Shown piece after piece: positions 16,867-26,600 of a stretch of DNA of 35,188 bases. Source of the DNA: Candidatus Poribacteria bacterium (GTDB lineage Bacteria; Poribacteria; WGA-4E; WGA-3G); NCBI GenBank assembly GCA_003635315.1, contig PYJD01000035.1, positions 1 through 35,188 on the forward strand, written 5' to 3'. The notes beneath the pieces are model-generated. The model made no database searches. It saw only the letters and a list, made by a program, of their open reading frames with translations, and was not told where the DNA came from. The first letter of the stretch is position 1, and each line of letters opens with the position of its first letter. Made by a program: the position numbers and the translations under genes.

Positions 16867-19800
16867 ATGAAAAACGACGATATAGAACTTATTCAACGAA
16901 TTCTCTCTGAAGATGAATCAGCATTTGCTGAACTTGTGAATAAATATCAGAAACAGGTTCACGCACTTGCATGGCGAAAAATTGGAGATTTCCACATCGC
17001 CGAGGAAATTACACAGGATACGTTCCTAAAAGTGTATCAGAGACTTCACACGTTGAAGGATCCAAATCTGTTTTCTGGGTGGCTCTATGTCATAACCGCA
17101 AATTTATGTGCTTCTTGGTATCGCAAAAAACGACTTCAAACACAACCGTTGGAGGACATAGAAGATACGATGTCAGAAACAGATGTTTATTCGGAACATG
17201 TGGCAGAAGAACGCACAAAAACTGATGCAGAGACACAACGTGAAGTTGTGAAAAAGCTCCTCGCTAAGTTGAAAGAGAGTGAACGGACAGTCATGACGCT
17301 TCACTATCTCGGTGAAATGACTGTTGAGGAGATAAGCAAGTTTATTGGGGTTTCTGCAGGGACAATCAAGAGTCGATTACAACGTGCGCGTAACCGACTC
17401 CAAAAGGAGGAAACGATGATTAGAGAAGCACTCGAACATTTTCAAATATCACCAAACCTGACAACTAACATTTTGCAAGAGATATCTCGTTTGAAACCTA
17501 CACCTTCCAGTAGTAAACCGCTTATCCCGTGGACAGTTGTTGCATCAACTGCTGTACTAATTGTATTGATGTTGGGGATCGGGAATCAACACTTGGCACG
17601 TTTCCAGCGACCTTATAGTTTCGATGCCCAAACCGAGATGTCAGTTGAACTTGTTGAAGCACCTATCGTACAAGATATGGTGGTAGTACCAGAAGTACGA
17701 AATCAGATTGGGAGTAATAATGCTGTAGGCAAGAGTGATACTCCGAGACCGAATCCTGATGAGGTCTTATTGGCTGCCGTAGATACGGAAGGAACAGATA
17801 AGGGATCTGTTTCTGAAGAGTGGATTGCAGGTAACGTCCCTGGAATATCAGACAATGTGAGAACGGTATTAGCGACAACTGATAGAAATATTTATCTTAT
17901 TGATTACAACGAAAATCTCTATAAATCAGCATTTGATGGAACCGAATGGGAACAAGTTTCTAACCTGCGCACATTCCTTAGTGACGATAGATGGGTGGAT
18001 AAAATCCCGTTAGCAGAATTTAATGACACGTTATATATAGTTATACTGAATGAAATATTCGCATCTACTGATGGTGGTGAAACATGGAATTCAGTGGGTG
18101 AATGTCCAAAAGCAGATATAGTTGACTTGGCAGTCAAAGATGAGACGTTTTTTCTTGCAGCTGAACATGGTGTTTTCATTTCTAAGGATTCTGGGGAAAC
18201 GTGGGAAGCAATTAACAACGGATTAAAAGAAGCGGTAATCTCCTTAGATCTGATACAAGACACATTATTTCTTAGTACAGACACAGGTATATACAGCACA
18301 GGCTTATACCGATTTGTCGTTGATAGATGGGAACCTGTAGAATTTCCAGTCGCTGACATCACACACATCAGATCGTTTGCCGGAACAGATGATATACTCT
18401 ATATGATGGCTGTATTAGACCTAGGTGATTTATGGAATGATAATAATATAAGCCAATACTGGTGGCTCTACCGTTCAACCGATAAAGGTAATTCATGGAC
18501 AGAGATAACACCTAAGAACGCTCATTCTATTTTCGGAAATCAACTTTCTTTTGAAAATGAACCACTGGCATCACTTGTAGTAAAGAAAAATACAGTATTA
18601 ATAATAGGTTGGGATACTGGTAGTGTTATTCGTTCAAGTGATACAGGTAACACATGGACACATGTAACTTCTACTGGAATCTCTGTAATACCTGGGAGTG
18701 TGCAGGACGCAGTAGGAATAAACGATAGCACATTTTATATATATGGTGAATCTGGCATATATCGTACCTTTGATGGAGGCATATCTTGGTCAAGGTATAA
18801 TACCGAACCCAAAAGTGGTTTAAATAACCTAACTTTCGTCAACAGGGGTAAAGAGAAAAACACATCTGGATCTCTTTACGCGATGACCAGAGAAGAGGTG
18901 TTTAAATCCACGGATAAGGGAAAGTCATGGCATGTGGTAAATCCAGAAAAGGGATTAAAAATAGGGATACCCACTTCTTCTCGGATAGTCGAATCTGGGG
19001 GCACACTTTATGCAAAGTGTAAGAGTACTTTCGAACCACAGATCGTGACGCTGTATAGACTATCTGATACTCGCAAGACGTTAATTCCCATTCAAGGCAT
19101 GCCCGTCTTTGACTCACGCAACTTATGGGAACTTTTGAACAAACAAGAAACAATATCACCTCATGAAGGCATAGCTGCTATTGCTAAAATGTTTGCTAAG
19201 GGTTCAGATAAGTCATACATTGAAGAATTGCAGAAAAGTTCTGTTGGTGCAACACAGTTTTTTAAACAACTTGCTATGGCACATCACGGACAATTAACTA
19301 TGATTCGCAGACGCGGGTTACATGGGATGTTTGCTGTTAGTGGTAATATCTTCTACATGGAATACAACTTTAAGCTCTTCCGATGGGAACCCGGTGATAC
19401 TGAATGGTATGACACAGGACAAGAAGAAACAGTTATGTTCACAAGAGACCTATTAAAGAAAGATCTAAAACTTGCGGTTTCAGGAAACACTGTCTACGTA
19501 GGAAAACGGGATGGTAAACTGATGGCATCGTTTGATAAGGGAACGAATTGGATTGATTTCACATCGGCATTGCCATTTCCTGTTAATGACTATAAACAGA
19601 TTTTGTTTGCTGGGACAACGGTGTATATAGCAACGGATGCAGGTGTGGTTAGGTCGGAAAATGGGAAAAATTGGCATGCCATATCCGATCCAGATGGAAT
19701 AAATCCTACTATGGAACACTTAGCTGCCGATGATACAAGGCTTTATGGTTATATCAAAGACACTGGAATCTATCGTTTGGAAAGTGGCACTTGGAAACAA

Positions 19801-19905
19801 ATTATCTCTGAAATACCAGATGATATAACTTCTATGGTTGTTGATGGGAACACCTTATACGTAAGCACAGAAACCCAAGGTATGCTACACTATACTCTTG
19901 AATAA
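16867..19905 (+). CDS. Membrane-tethered ECF sigma factor fused to Asp-box propeller sensor (copy 2)
   Basis: The product is 1012 aa with the same order of parts as copy 1: sigma region 2, region 4 ('MTVEEISKFIGVSAGTIKSRL'), linker, TM helix at about 220-239, then the outer sensor. Asp-boxes include ASTDGGETW, ISKDSGETW, RSTDKGNSW, RSSDTGNTW, KSTDKGKSW and ASFDKGTNW. The common C-terminal module contains 'FAVSGNIFYMEYNFKLFRWEPGDTEWYDTG'-type sequence. The start is supported by GGAG 5 nt before the ATG. The sigma domain is the most diverged of the four at DNA level, but the internal start block is unchanged. About 140 bp near 19470-19610 is nearly identical to copy 3, suggesting gene conversion. 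Confidence 0.85.
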   Translation: MKNDDIELIQRILSEDESAFAELVNKYQKQVHALAWRKIGDFHIAEEITQDTFLKVYQRLHTLKDPNLFSGWLYVITANLCASWYRKKRLQTQPLEDIEDTMSETDVYSEHVAEERTKTDAETQREVVKKLLAKLKESERTVMTLHYLGEMTVEEISKFIGVSAGTIKSRLQRARNRLQKEETMIREALEHFQISPNLTTNILQEISRLKPTPSSSKPLIPWTVVASTAVLIVLMLGIGNQHLARFQRPYSFDAQTEMSVELVEAPIVQDMVVVPEVRNQIGSNNAVGKSDTPRPNPDEVLLAAVDTEGTDKGSVSEEWIAGNVPGISDNVRTVLATTDRNIYLIDYNENLYKSAFDGTEWEQVSNLRTFLSDDRWVDKIPLAEFNDTLYIVILNEIFASTDGGETWNSVGECPKADIVDLAVKDETFFLAAEHGVFISKDSGETWEAINNGLKEAVISLDLIQDTLFLSTDTGIYSTGLYRFVVDRWEPVEFPVADITHIRSFAGTDDILYMMAVLDLGDLWNDNNISQYWWLYRSTDKGNSWTEITPKNAHSIFGNQLSFENEPLASLVVKKNTVLIIGWDTGSVIRSSDTGNTWTHVTSTGISVIPGSVQDAVGINDSTFYIYGESGIYRTFDGGISWSRYNTEPKSGLNNLTFVNRGKEKNTSGSLYAMTREEVFKSTDKGKSWHVVNPEKGLKIGIPTSSRIVESGGTLYAKCKSTFEPQIVTLYRLSDTRKTLIPIQGMPVFDSRNLWELLNKQETISPHEGIAAIAKMFAKGSDKSYIEELQKSSVGATQFFKQLAMAHHGQLTMIRRRGLHGMFAVSGNIFYMEYNFKLFRWEPGDTEWYDTGQEETVMFTRDLLKKDLKLAVSGNTVYVGKRDGKLMASFDKGTNWIDFTSALPFPVNDYKQILFAGTTVYIATDAGVVRSENGKNWHAISDPDGINPTMEHLAADDTRLYGYIKDTGIYRLESGTWKQIISEIPDDITSMVVDGNTLYVSTETQGMLHYTLE
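17405..17418 (+). promoter_or_regulatory. Internal ribosome site and ATG in copy 2
   Basis: AGGAGG at 17405-17410, 5-nt spacer, in-frame ATG at 17416 (codon 184). Same block and same spacing as in the other copies. Confidence 0.6.
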
Positions 19906-19923
19906 CATTTAGTCATAACTCAG

Positions 19924-19947
19924 TGGACGGTACTTCAGTGCCGTCCA
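19924..19947 (+). terminator. Hairpin after sigma-sensor copy 2
   Basis: TGGACGGTAC at 19924-19933 pairs with GTGCCGTCCA at 19938-19947 around a TTCA loop (one G-T pair). It lies 18 bp after the stop. No long T run follows, so Rho-independent termination is only possible, not certain. A degenerate equivalent follows copy 3 near 23267-23291. Confidence 0.45.
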
Positions 19948-20091
19948 TACCTATCTACCCATTAATTTGCTCCTATAAGAATCATCGATACTTTGTTATT
20001 GGATTTATGTTATAATTCAACCTTCAGATAATAAATCATCCCCTCTTTATCTCCAAAATAAACCTTTGATTCGAATGACATAATAACCTCC

Positions 20092-20210
20092 TTATACCAT
20101 TTTTAAAATAGTACTTCCATTACCTGTTGTAATGAAGATCGGGAATCGGAGTTCCCTCCTACAGAGGAGAGAATGACATAATGGGAGACAATCAATTAGA
20201 AATGGTATTA
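20092..20210. mobile_element. 119-bp MITE-like element before copy 3
   Basis: The ends are TTATACCATTTTTAA (20092-20106) and TTAGAAATGGTATTA (20196-20210), imperfect inverted repeats of each other. The middle holds an inverted copy of the TGTAGGAGGG hairpin repeat (20137-20165). The same element lies at 23436-23554. There is no coding capacity. It could be a non-autonomous transposable element or just a structured repeat. Confidence 0.45.
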
Positions 20211-20233
20211 TGTTTCATTTTGCAGAATTACGC

Positions 20234-20258
20234 GACCATTTTACACCTATCATGCGTC
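20234..20258 (+). promoter_or_regulatory. ECF-type promoter of sigma-sensor gene 3
   Basis: GACC (20234-20237), 17 nt, CGTC (20255-20258), 48 nt, ATG 20307. It has one change in the -35 element compared with copies 1 and 2. Confidence 0.65.
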
Positions 20259-20306
20259 ACTATAGTTTGATATGACATTAATCAAATTATAGTTTCGAGG
20301 TATCTG

Positions 20307-23249
20307 ATGAAAAACGACGATGTAGAACTTATCCAGTTGTTTCTCGCTGGTGATGAACCTGCTTTCACAGAACTCGTAAAAAAGTATCAGAAACCAGTTC
20401 ACGCGCTGGCTTGGCGGAAAATTGCCGATTTCCACATTGCGGAAGACCTTACTCAGGACACCTTCCTGAAAGTGTATCAGAAACTCCATACTTTAAAAGA
20501 TCCGAATCAGTTTTCTGGGTGGCTCTATGTCATAACAACAAACCTTTGTGCTACCTGGCTCCGCAGAAATAGGAAACGTAAAGAACAATTGGAGAAGGCA
20601 GAGATAACAATGACACAAAGGGATACCTACTCACAATATGTCAGAGATGATCGTGCAAACAGTGTAACTCAGACACAACGTGAAGTCGTTAAGAAACTTC
20701 TTGGGAAGTTGAAAGAGAGTGAACGCACTGTGATGACACTCCACTACCTTGGAGAGATGAAGATTGAGGAAATCAGCAAATTCTTAGGAGTATCCGTAAG
20801 CACAATCAAGACACGTCTCATGCGTGCAAGACAACGTTTAAGAAAGGAGGAAACGATGATTAGAGAAGCACTCGAACATTTTCAAATATCACCAAACCTG
20901 ACAGATAATATTATGCAAGAGGTGGCACGGCTTAAACCTACACCTTCCGGTAGCAAACCACTTATCCCGTGGGCTGTTGCTGCATCAACTGCTGTTCTGA
21001 TTGCATTGATGTTGGGGATCGGCAACCAACACTTAGCACGTTTCCAGACACCCTATAGTTTGGATGTACAATCCGAGTTGGCAGTTGAACTCGTTGAAGC
21101 ACATATAGTACAAGATAGTATAGTAGAACCAGATTTCCGAAATCAGATGGGAAGTGCTAATGCTATTGGTAAAAGTGATACCCCAAGGCAAAAACCCAAT
21201 GAAGTATTATTTGCTGCTGCGGAGGCAAACGGGGAAGTGAAAAATATTTCTAATCGTCAACAAGAGTGGATTCAGTCGACACCAATGTCCGGTAGTTCTA
21301 CACAAGAACTCTTGGCAACATCCGAGGGAGATCTCTACTCTTATACAACTGGACACCTCTACAAATTACCTGCTAACGGAATAGTCTGGGAACATCTCTT
21401 TGAAATTTGGACATTGGATCATACCCATTTAAATAATCATGTCCTCGCTGAGTGGAACAAAACATTGTACTATACACAATCAAGTAGACTTTTTGCTTCA
21501 ATAGATGATGGAAAAACATGGAACTTAGTTTACTCTTGGGAAGACATCCACACTAATCCAATAGCGATGATTCTAACAGACCACGAATTTTATATCGCTT
21601 TTGACAACGGTATTTTCAGTTCTAATGATTACGGTAAAACTTGGAAGCATATAAGCATGGTGTTTGATGGAAGTATTAATGCCTTAGTTAAGGTACAAAA
21701 CACACTTCTTGTGGGAACAGATAAAGGACTTTATCGTATGGACACAGAAGGTTGGAAACATCTGAAATTTCCAGAACCTATAGATTCGGTGTATTCAGTC
21801 GCTGCCACTGAAAAAATGATCTATATTTTAGCATCACTCAAGAGAGCTGCACACAATCCTGACAAAGTGTCACGTGGACATGAACGAGGGTGGGCATTAT
21901 TTGGCTCAAGCAACCTTGGTAATAGGTGGCTTGATATAACCCCAATAAATGCCTGGGCAGTAAATGGCTTTATTCCAGAAGCCAAACTAATTGCAACAGG
22001 TGATACCATTTTACTAATGGAGAGAGGAATGGTCCGGTCTACTGATCGTGGATTAACTTGGTTAGCTCCACAATTATCAGACACCACCCCTTTTATAGAT
22101 AGTTATAGCACAGCTGCAGTAGTGAATTCTGATACTATTTATGTCTGTAGGGATGGTCTTCACCGATCCACTGATTACGGGAAATCATGGGAAACGGTTA
22201 ATATCACACCAGATAACATAGATGATGGAATATCTAATCTCATAGTAATTTCAGGAAGTGAAAAAGATAAAAACAACCGTCCTTTCCTTTACGGTATATT
22301 CGAATTAGAAGGCATAAAAACAACCGATAGAGGTAAGTCTTGGAAGGATGTTCCCGTTGAAATTTCGATGTCAAAACCCTTCAGAGAAAATTCCCCAAAT
22401 ATAAATCAGATAATCAAATCTGGTGATATACTTTATGCAAGCGTAGATTATCGGTTAAGTGGCAAAAAAACCTGTCTCTATAAACTCTCATCTAATGGCA
22501 GCAGATTTTTACCAATACAAGATATGCCAATTTTTGACACAGGTAAGTTAGAGCACGAATTAGAACGTAATCTTTCTATTGATCATTTGCGAACCCAATT
22601 TCTTGGAGCATCACAGTTCTTCAAACAGTTGGTAAACGGAAATGCACAACAACAACAAAAACTTCTCCGACTTGGCTTAGAAGGAGTTTTTACTGTTAGT
22701 GGTGATACGTTCTATATGGAATATAATTTTAAGCTCTTCAGATGGAAAATGGGTGATACAGAATGGTATGATACCGGTGTGGAAGAAACTGTTGAATTGT
22801 CTGGGAGTAATCTAAAACTTGCTGCGTTAGGGAACACTGTCTACGTAGGAAAACGCGATGGTAAACTGATGGCATCGTTTGATAAGGGAACGAATTGGAT
22901 TGATTTCACATCGGCATTGCCATTTCCTGTTAATGACTATAAACAGATTTTGGTTGCTGGAACTACAGTGTATGTGGCCACGGATGCAGGTATTATTACA
23001 TCTGGTGATGGAAAACGTTGGAATACCATCACAGATGCAGCAGGAGACAATCTTATAATGGAACACTTGGCAAATGATGGAAATACCCTTTATGGGGTCA
23101 AGGATACAGGTATTTATCGCTTGGAAAACGGTATTTGGCAGCAAATTGTTTCAGTGATTCCTAACAATGTAACTTCTCTTGCTGTTGATGAAAACACCTT
23201 ATATGTAGGTACACAAAGCAATGGTATGCTACACTATACTCTTGAATAA
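20307..23249 (+). CDS. Membrane-tethered ECF sigma factor fused to Asp-box propeller sensor (copy 3)
   Basis: The product is 980 aa, the shortest of the four. It has sigma region 2, region 4 ('MKIEEISKFLGVSVSTIKTRLMRARQRL'), linker, TM helix at about 220-239 ('IPWAVAASTAVLIALMLGIG') and outer sensor. Asp-boxes: ASIDDGKTW, SSNDYGKTW, RSTDRGLTW, RSTDYGKSW, KTTDRGKSW and ASFDKGTNW, plus two decayed ones (GSSNLGNRW, TSGDGKRW). Ribosome site GAGGT lies 5 nt before ATG. The sigma-TM part is very close to copy 4 in DNA, the sensor middle is not, and the last blades are closest to copy 2. This is a mosaic history. Confidence 0.85.
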   Translation: MKNDDVELIQLFLAGDEPAFTELVKKYQKPVHALAWRKIADFHIAEDLTQDTFLKVYQKLHTLKDPNQFSGWLYVITTNLCATWLRRNRKRKEQLEKAEITMTQRDTYSQYVRDDRANSVTQTQREVVKKLLGKLKESERTVMTLHYLGEMKIEEISKFLGVSVSTIKTRLMRARQRLRKEETMIREALEHFQISPNLTDNIMQEVARLKPTPSGSKPLIPWAVAASTAVLIALMLGIGNQHLARFQTPYSLDVQSELAVELVEAHIVQDSIVEPDFRNQMGSANAIGKSDTPRQKPNEVLFAAAEANGEVKNISNRQQEWIQSTPMSGSSTQELLATSEGDLYSYTTGHLYKLPANGIVWEHLFEIWTLDHTHLNNHVLAEWNKTLYYTQSSRLFASIDDGKTWNLVYSWEDIHTNPIAMILTDHEFYIAFDNGIFSSNDYGKTWKHISMVFDGSINALVKVQNTLLVGTDKGLYRMDTEGWKHLKFPEPIDSVYSVAATEKMIYILASLKRAAHNPDKVSRGHERGWALFGSSNLGNRWLDITPINAWAVNGFIPEAKLIATGDTILLMERGMVRSTDRGLTWLAPQLSDTTPFIDSYSTAAVVNSDTIYVCRDGLHRSTDYGKSWETVNITPDNIDDGISNLIVISGSEKDKNNRPFLYGIFELEGIKTTDRGKSWKDVPVEISMSKPFRENSPNINQIIKSGDILYASVDYRLSGKKTCLYKLSSNGSRFLPIQDMPIFDTGKLEHELERNLSIDHLRTQFLGASQFFKQLVNGNAQQQQKLLRLGLEGVFTVSGDTFYMEYNFKLFRWKMGDTEWYDTGVEETVELSGSNLKLAALGNTVYVGKRDGKLMASFDKGTNWIDFTSALPFPVNDYKQILVAGTTVYVATDAGIITSGDGKRWNTITDAAGDNLIMEHLANDGNTLYGVKDTGIYRLENGIWQQIVSVIPNNVTSLAVDENTLYVGTQSNGMLHYTLE
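20845..20858 (+). promoter_or_regulatory. Internal ribosome site and ATG in copy 3
   Basis: AGGAGG at 20845-20850, 5-nt spacer, in-frame ATG at 20856 (codon 184), inside the conserved block shared by all four genes. Confidence 0.6.
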
Positions 23250-23435
23250 CATTTATTCGTAATTCAATGGACCATGTATCAGTGCCATCCATTCCAATCC
23301 ACCGATTTCTTTGCTCTTATATGCATTATTGATATTCTGTTATTGGATTTATGGTATAATTCAACCTTCAGATAATAAATCATCCCCTCTTTATCTCCAA
23401 AATAAACCTTTGATTCGAATGACATATTAACCTCC

Positions 23436-23554
23436 TTATACCATTTTTAAAATAGTTATTACATTACCTGTTGTAATGAAGATCGGGAATCGGAGTTCCC
23501 TCCTACAGAGGAGAGAATGACATAATGGGAGACAATAAATTAGAAATGGTATTA
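23436..23554. mobile_element. 119-bp MITE-like element before copy 4
   Basis: Same length, ends and internal repeat (23481-23509) as the element at 20092-20210, with a few substitutions. It was most likely carried along by the tandem duplication that produced copies 3 and 4. Confidence 0.45.
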
Positions 23555-23577
23555 TGTTTCATTTTGCAGAATTACGC

Positions 23578-23602
23578 GACCATTTTACTATTATCATGCG
23601 TC
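23578..23602 (+). promoter_or_regulatory. ECF-type promoter of sigma-sensor gene 4
   Basis: GACC (23578-23581), 17 nt, CGTC (23599-23602), 48 nt, ATG 23651. The spacer differs from copy 3 at several bases, and a compensating length change downstream keeps the 48-nt distance. Confidence 0.65.
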
Positions 23603-23650
23603 ACTATGTTTGATATGACATTAATCAAATTATAGTTTGGGAGGTATCTG

Positions 23651-26600
23651 ATGAAAAACGACGATGTAGAACTTATCCAGTTGTTTCTCGCTGGTGATGA
23701 ACCTGCTTTCACGGAACTCGTAAAAAAGTATCAGAAACCAGTTCACGCGCTGGCTTGGCGGAAAATTTCCGATTTCCACATTGCGGAAGACATCACTCAG
23801 GACACCTTCCTAAAAGTGTATCAGAGACTTCATACCTTGAAAGATCCCAATCATTTTTCTGGGTGGCTCTATGTCATAACAACAAACCTTTGTGCTACCT
23901 GGCTCCGCAGAAATAAGAAACATAAAGAACAATTGGAGAAGGCAGAGATAACAATGACACAAAGGGATACTTACTCACAACATATCAGAGATGATCGTGC
24001 TAACAGTATAACTCAGACACAACGGGAAGTCGTTCGGAAACTTCTGGGAAAGTTGAAAGAGAGTGAACGGACTGTGATGACACTCCACTATCTGGGAGAA
24101 ATGAAGATTGAGGAAATCAGTAGATTCTTAGGAGTATCCGTAAGCACCATCAAGACCCGTCTCATGCGTGCAAGACAACGTTTACGAAAGGAGGAAACGA
24201 TGATTAGAGAAGCACTCGAACATTTCCAAATATCACCAAACCTGACAGATAATATTATGCAAGAGGTGGCACGACTTAAACCTACACCTTCTGGAAACAA
24301 ACCACTTCTCCCGTGGACAGTTGCTGCATCAACTGCTGTACTAATTGCATTGATGTTGGGGATCGGGAATCAACACTTGGCACGTTTCCAGAGACCTTAT
24401 AGTTTGGATGTCCAATCTGAGATGTCAATTGAACTCGTTGAAGCACATATAGTGCAAAATTTGATGGTAGAACCAGTAACCCGAAAGCAGATAGGAAATG
24501 CTAATACTGTTGGTAAGAGTAACATACCAAGTACGAATCCTAATGAAGATTTATTAGCTGCTGCAGAGACAAATGGGGAAGTGAAAGATGTTTCTAATCG
24601 TCAGCAAGAGTGGATTGGATATGAACGTTCTGTTATGGCAGGTGCGGAAAGTTTACTCTCTACACCTGAAGGTGATCTTTATACACTAACCACTGACGGA
24701 CATCTCTATATATTGAACAATAGCGGTGAAGTTTGGAAACATGTCATTGATATTAGTTCATTAGGTAATGATTGGTGGGGTGCACAACCACATTTGGCTA
24801 AGTGGAACGACACCCTCTATATTGTCCTGACCAATGAACTCTATGCATCTAAAGATGATGGGAAAACGTGGAATTTACTTCATTCATGGATAGAAGAAAA
24901 GGATTGGTATCCCAGTGAATTAGTGTTAACAGAACAGATGTTTTATATTGTTTTCCAAGAGGAGGCTTTTCGATCTGAGGATCAAGGTAGGACGTGGAAA
25001 GATATGAGTGATGAGTTTCGAAGTAAACCTTACTCTTTCATAGCAATAAAAAACACAGTATTTGCTGCAGCAGGTATAGGATTCTATAGGCGAAGTATTG
25101 ACAAATGGGAAAGATTAGAATTTCCAATACCAGAAAAAGTTTATGTTACTTCAGTTGCTGGAACAGAAAATCGATTGTATGTGGTGACAAAATTAGGTCC
25201 GGATATTGATTTTCAGGCTGCATCGGATGGACAGCAGCGTACTTGGTGGATTTTCCGTTCGACTGACCTGGGGAATACATGGGAAGATATAACACCACAA
25301 AACGCATGGCAGGTAAAAGGATTACATCCCGATATTACTCTTATTGCTGCGGGTGAAACACTCATAGCAATGGAAGATGGAATGATATGCTCAATTGATG
25401 GTGGAGATACTTGGATGTCTCCATTGCAACCCGATTCCTCGCCAAAAATGTGGTTTGGCTTACCGGGAGTAGCGGTAAATGACCAGATAATATATGTCGG
25501 TAGTGAAGATGGATTTCAACGATCCACAGATGGTGGGAAATCATGGGACGATGTGGATATCCCTATACGAAAAAAGTCTACTGGATATGTAAATATAGAT
25601 AGACCAATTGTTTATAACACAGACGGTAAAGGTCCGACAGTCTACGCAAAATCTGAAACAAGTGTCGTCAAAACTACCAATAAAGGGAAATCATGGGAAA
25701 CTATTCAGCAGGAAATTCCAATGACTGCAACTATTAGAGAAGAGCAACCCAAGATTACCAGTATAACTGCATCTGATAATGGACTTTATGCTAAAGGTGA
25801 AAGACTATCTGAAAGAGTGGAGCTATTCCAAATATCTAAAGATGGTAATACTTTGATACCTATTCCTAAAGCTCCAACTCTTCATTCCCATTCACTAAAG
25901 CGTCAGTTGCATATACTCAGAAATAATCCTTCTGCCTTCCCAGATAAATCATTCATTGAAGTGTTGCAAGAAGATTCCGTTGGGGCAGTCCAATTCTTCA
26001 AGGAGTTGGCAGATTTGGTAAAATGGAATGTTCAAGGTGAGTTTTCTCTTAACCAATTTATCCAGATACAGCAAGATCTAATAAAACGAGGTTCAAATGG
26101 AGCATTTGCAGTGAGTGGTGATACATTCTACTTAGAATACAACTTTAAACTATTCCGATGGATTATTGGTGAACGAGATTGGTATGATACAGGGGTGGAA
26201 GAAACAATTGGTCTAACTATCAGGAAGGTTGACGGTTCTTTCTTCCCCTTCCCCCGCAGTAAACCTGCAGGTATATTAAACAAAAAGCAGCTCGAAAGAT
26301 ACAGGATTCTGAATAACTTCAAACTTGCTGCGTTAGGGAACACTGTCTATGTTGGAAAACGGGATGGAAAACTTATGGCATCGTTTGATAATGGAACGAA
26401 TTGGATTGATTTCACTCTCGCTTTACCATTTCCGGTTATTGCATTCAACGAAATAGTGTTTGCTGGCACCGCGGTGTATGTTGCAACGGATGCAGGTGTG
26501 GCTACGTCAGAAAGTGGTAAAAACTGGCGTGCTTTAGTCGATGCCGATGAAAGAATCCTTGTTATGGAACACTTGGCTGTTGATGAGAATATATTGTATG

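Larger units (their letters stand above)
19906..20306. other. Intergenic region before sigma-sensor copy 3
   Basis: There is no gene here. It holds a hairpin just after copy 2, a 119-bp MITE-like element and the ECF promoter. From about 19993 onward it is nearly identical to the region before copy 4 (from about 23338), and the similarity runs on into both coding sequences. Confidence 0.7.
23250..23650. other. Intergenic region before sigma-sensor copy 4
   Basis: There is no gene here. It is a near duplicate of the region before copy 3 (matching from about 23338), with the 119-bp MITE-like element and the ECF promoter. Confidence 0.7.
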
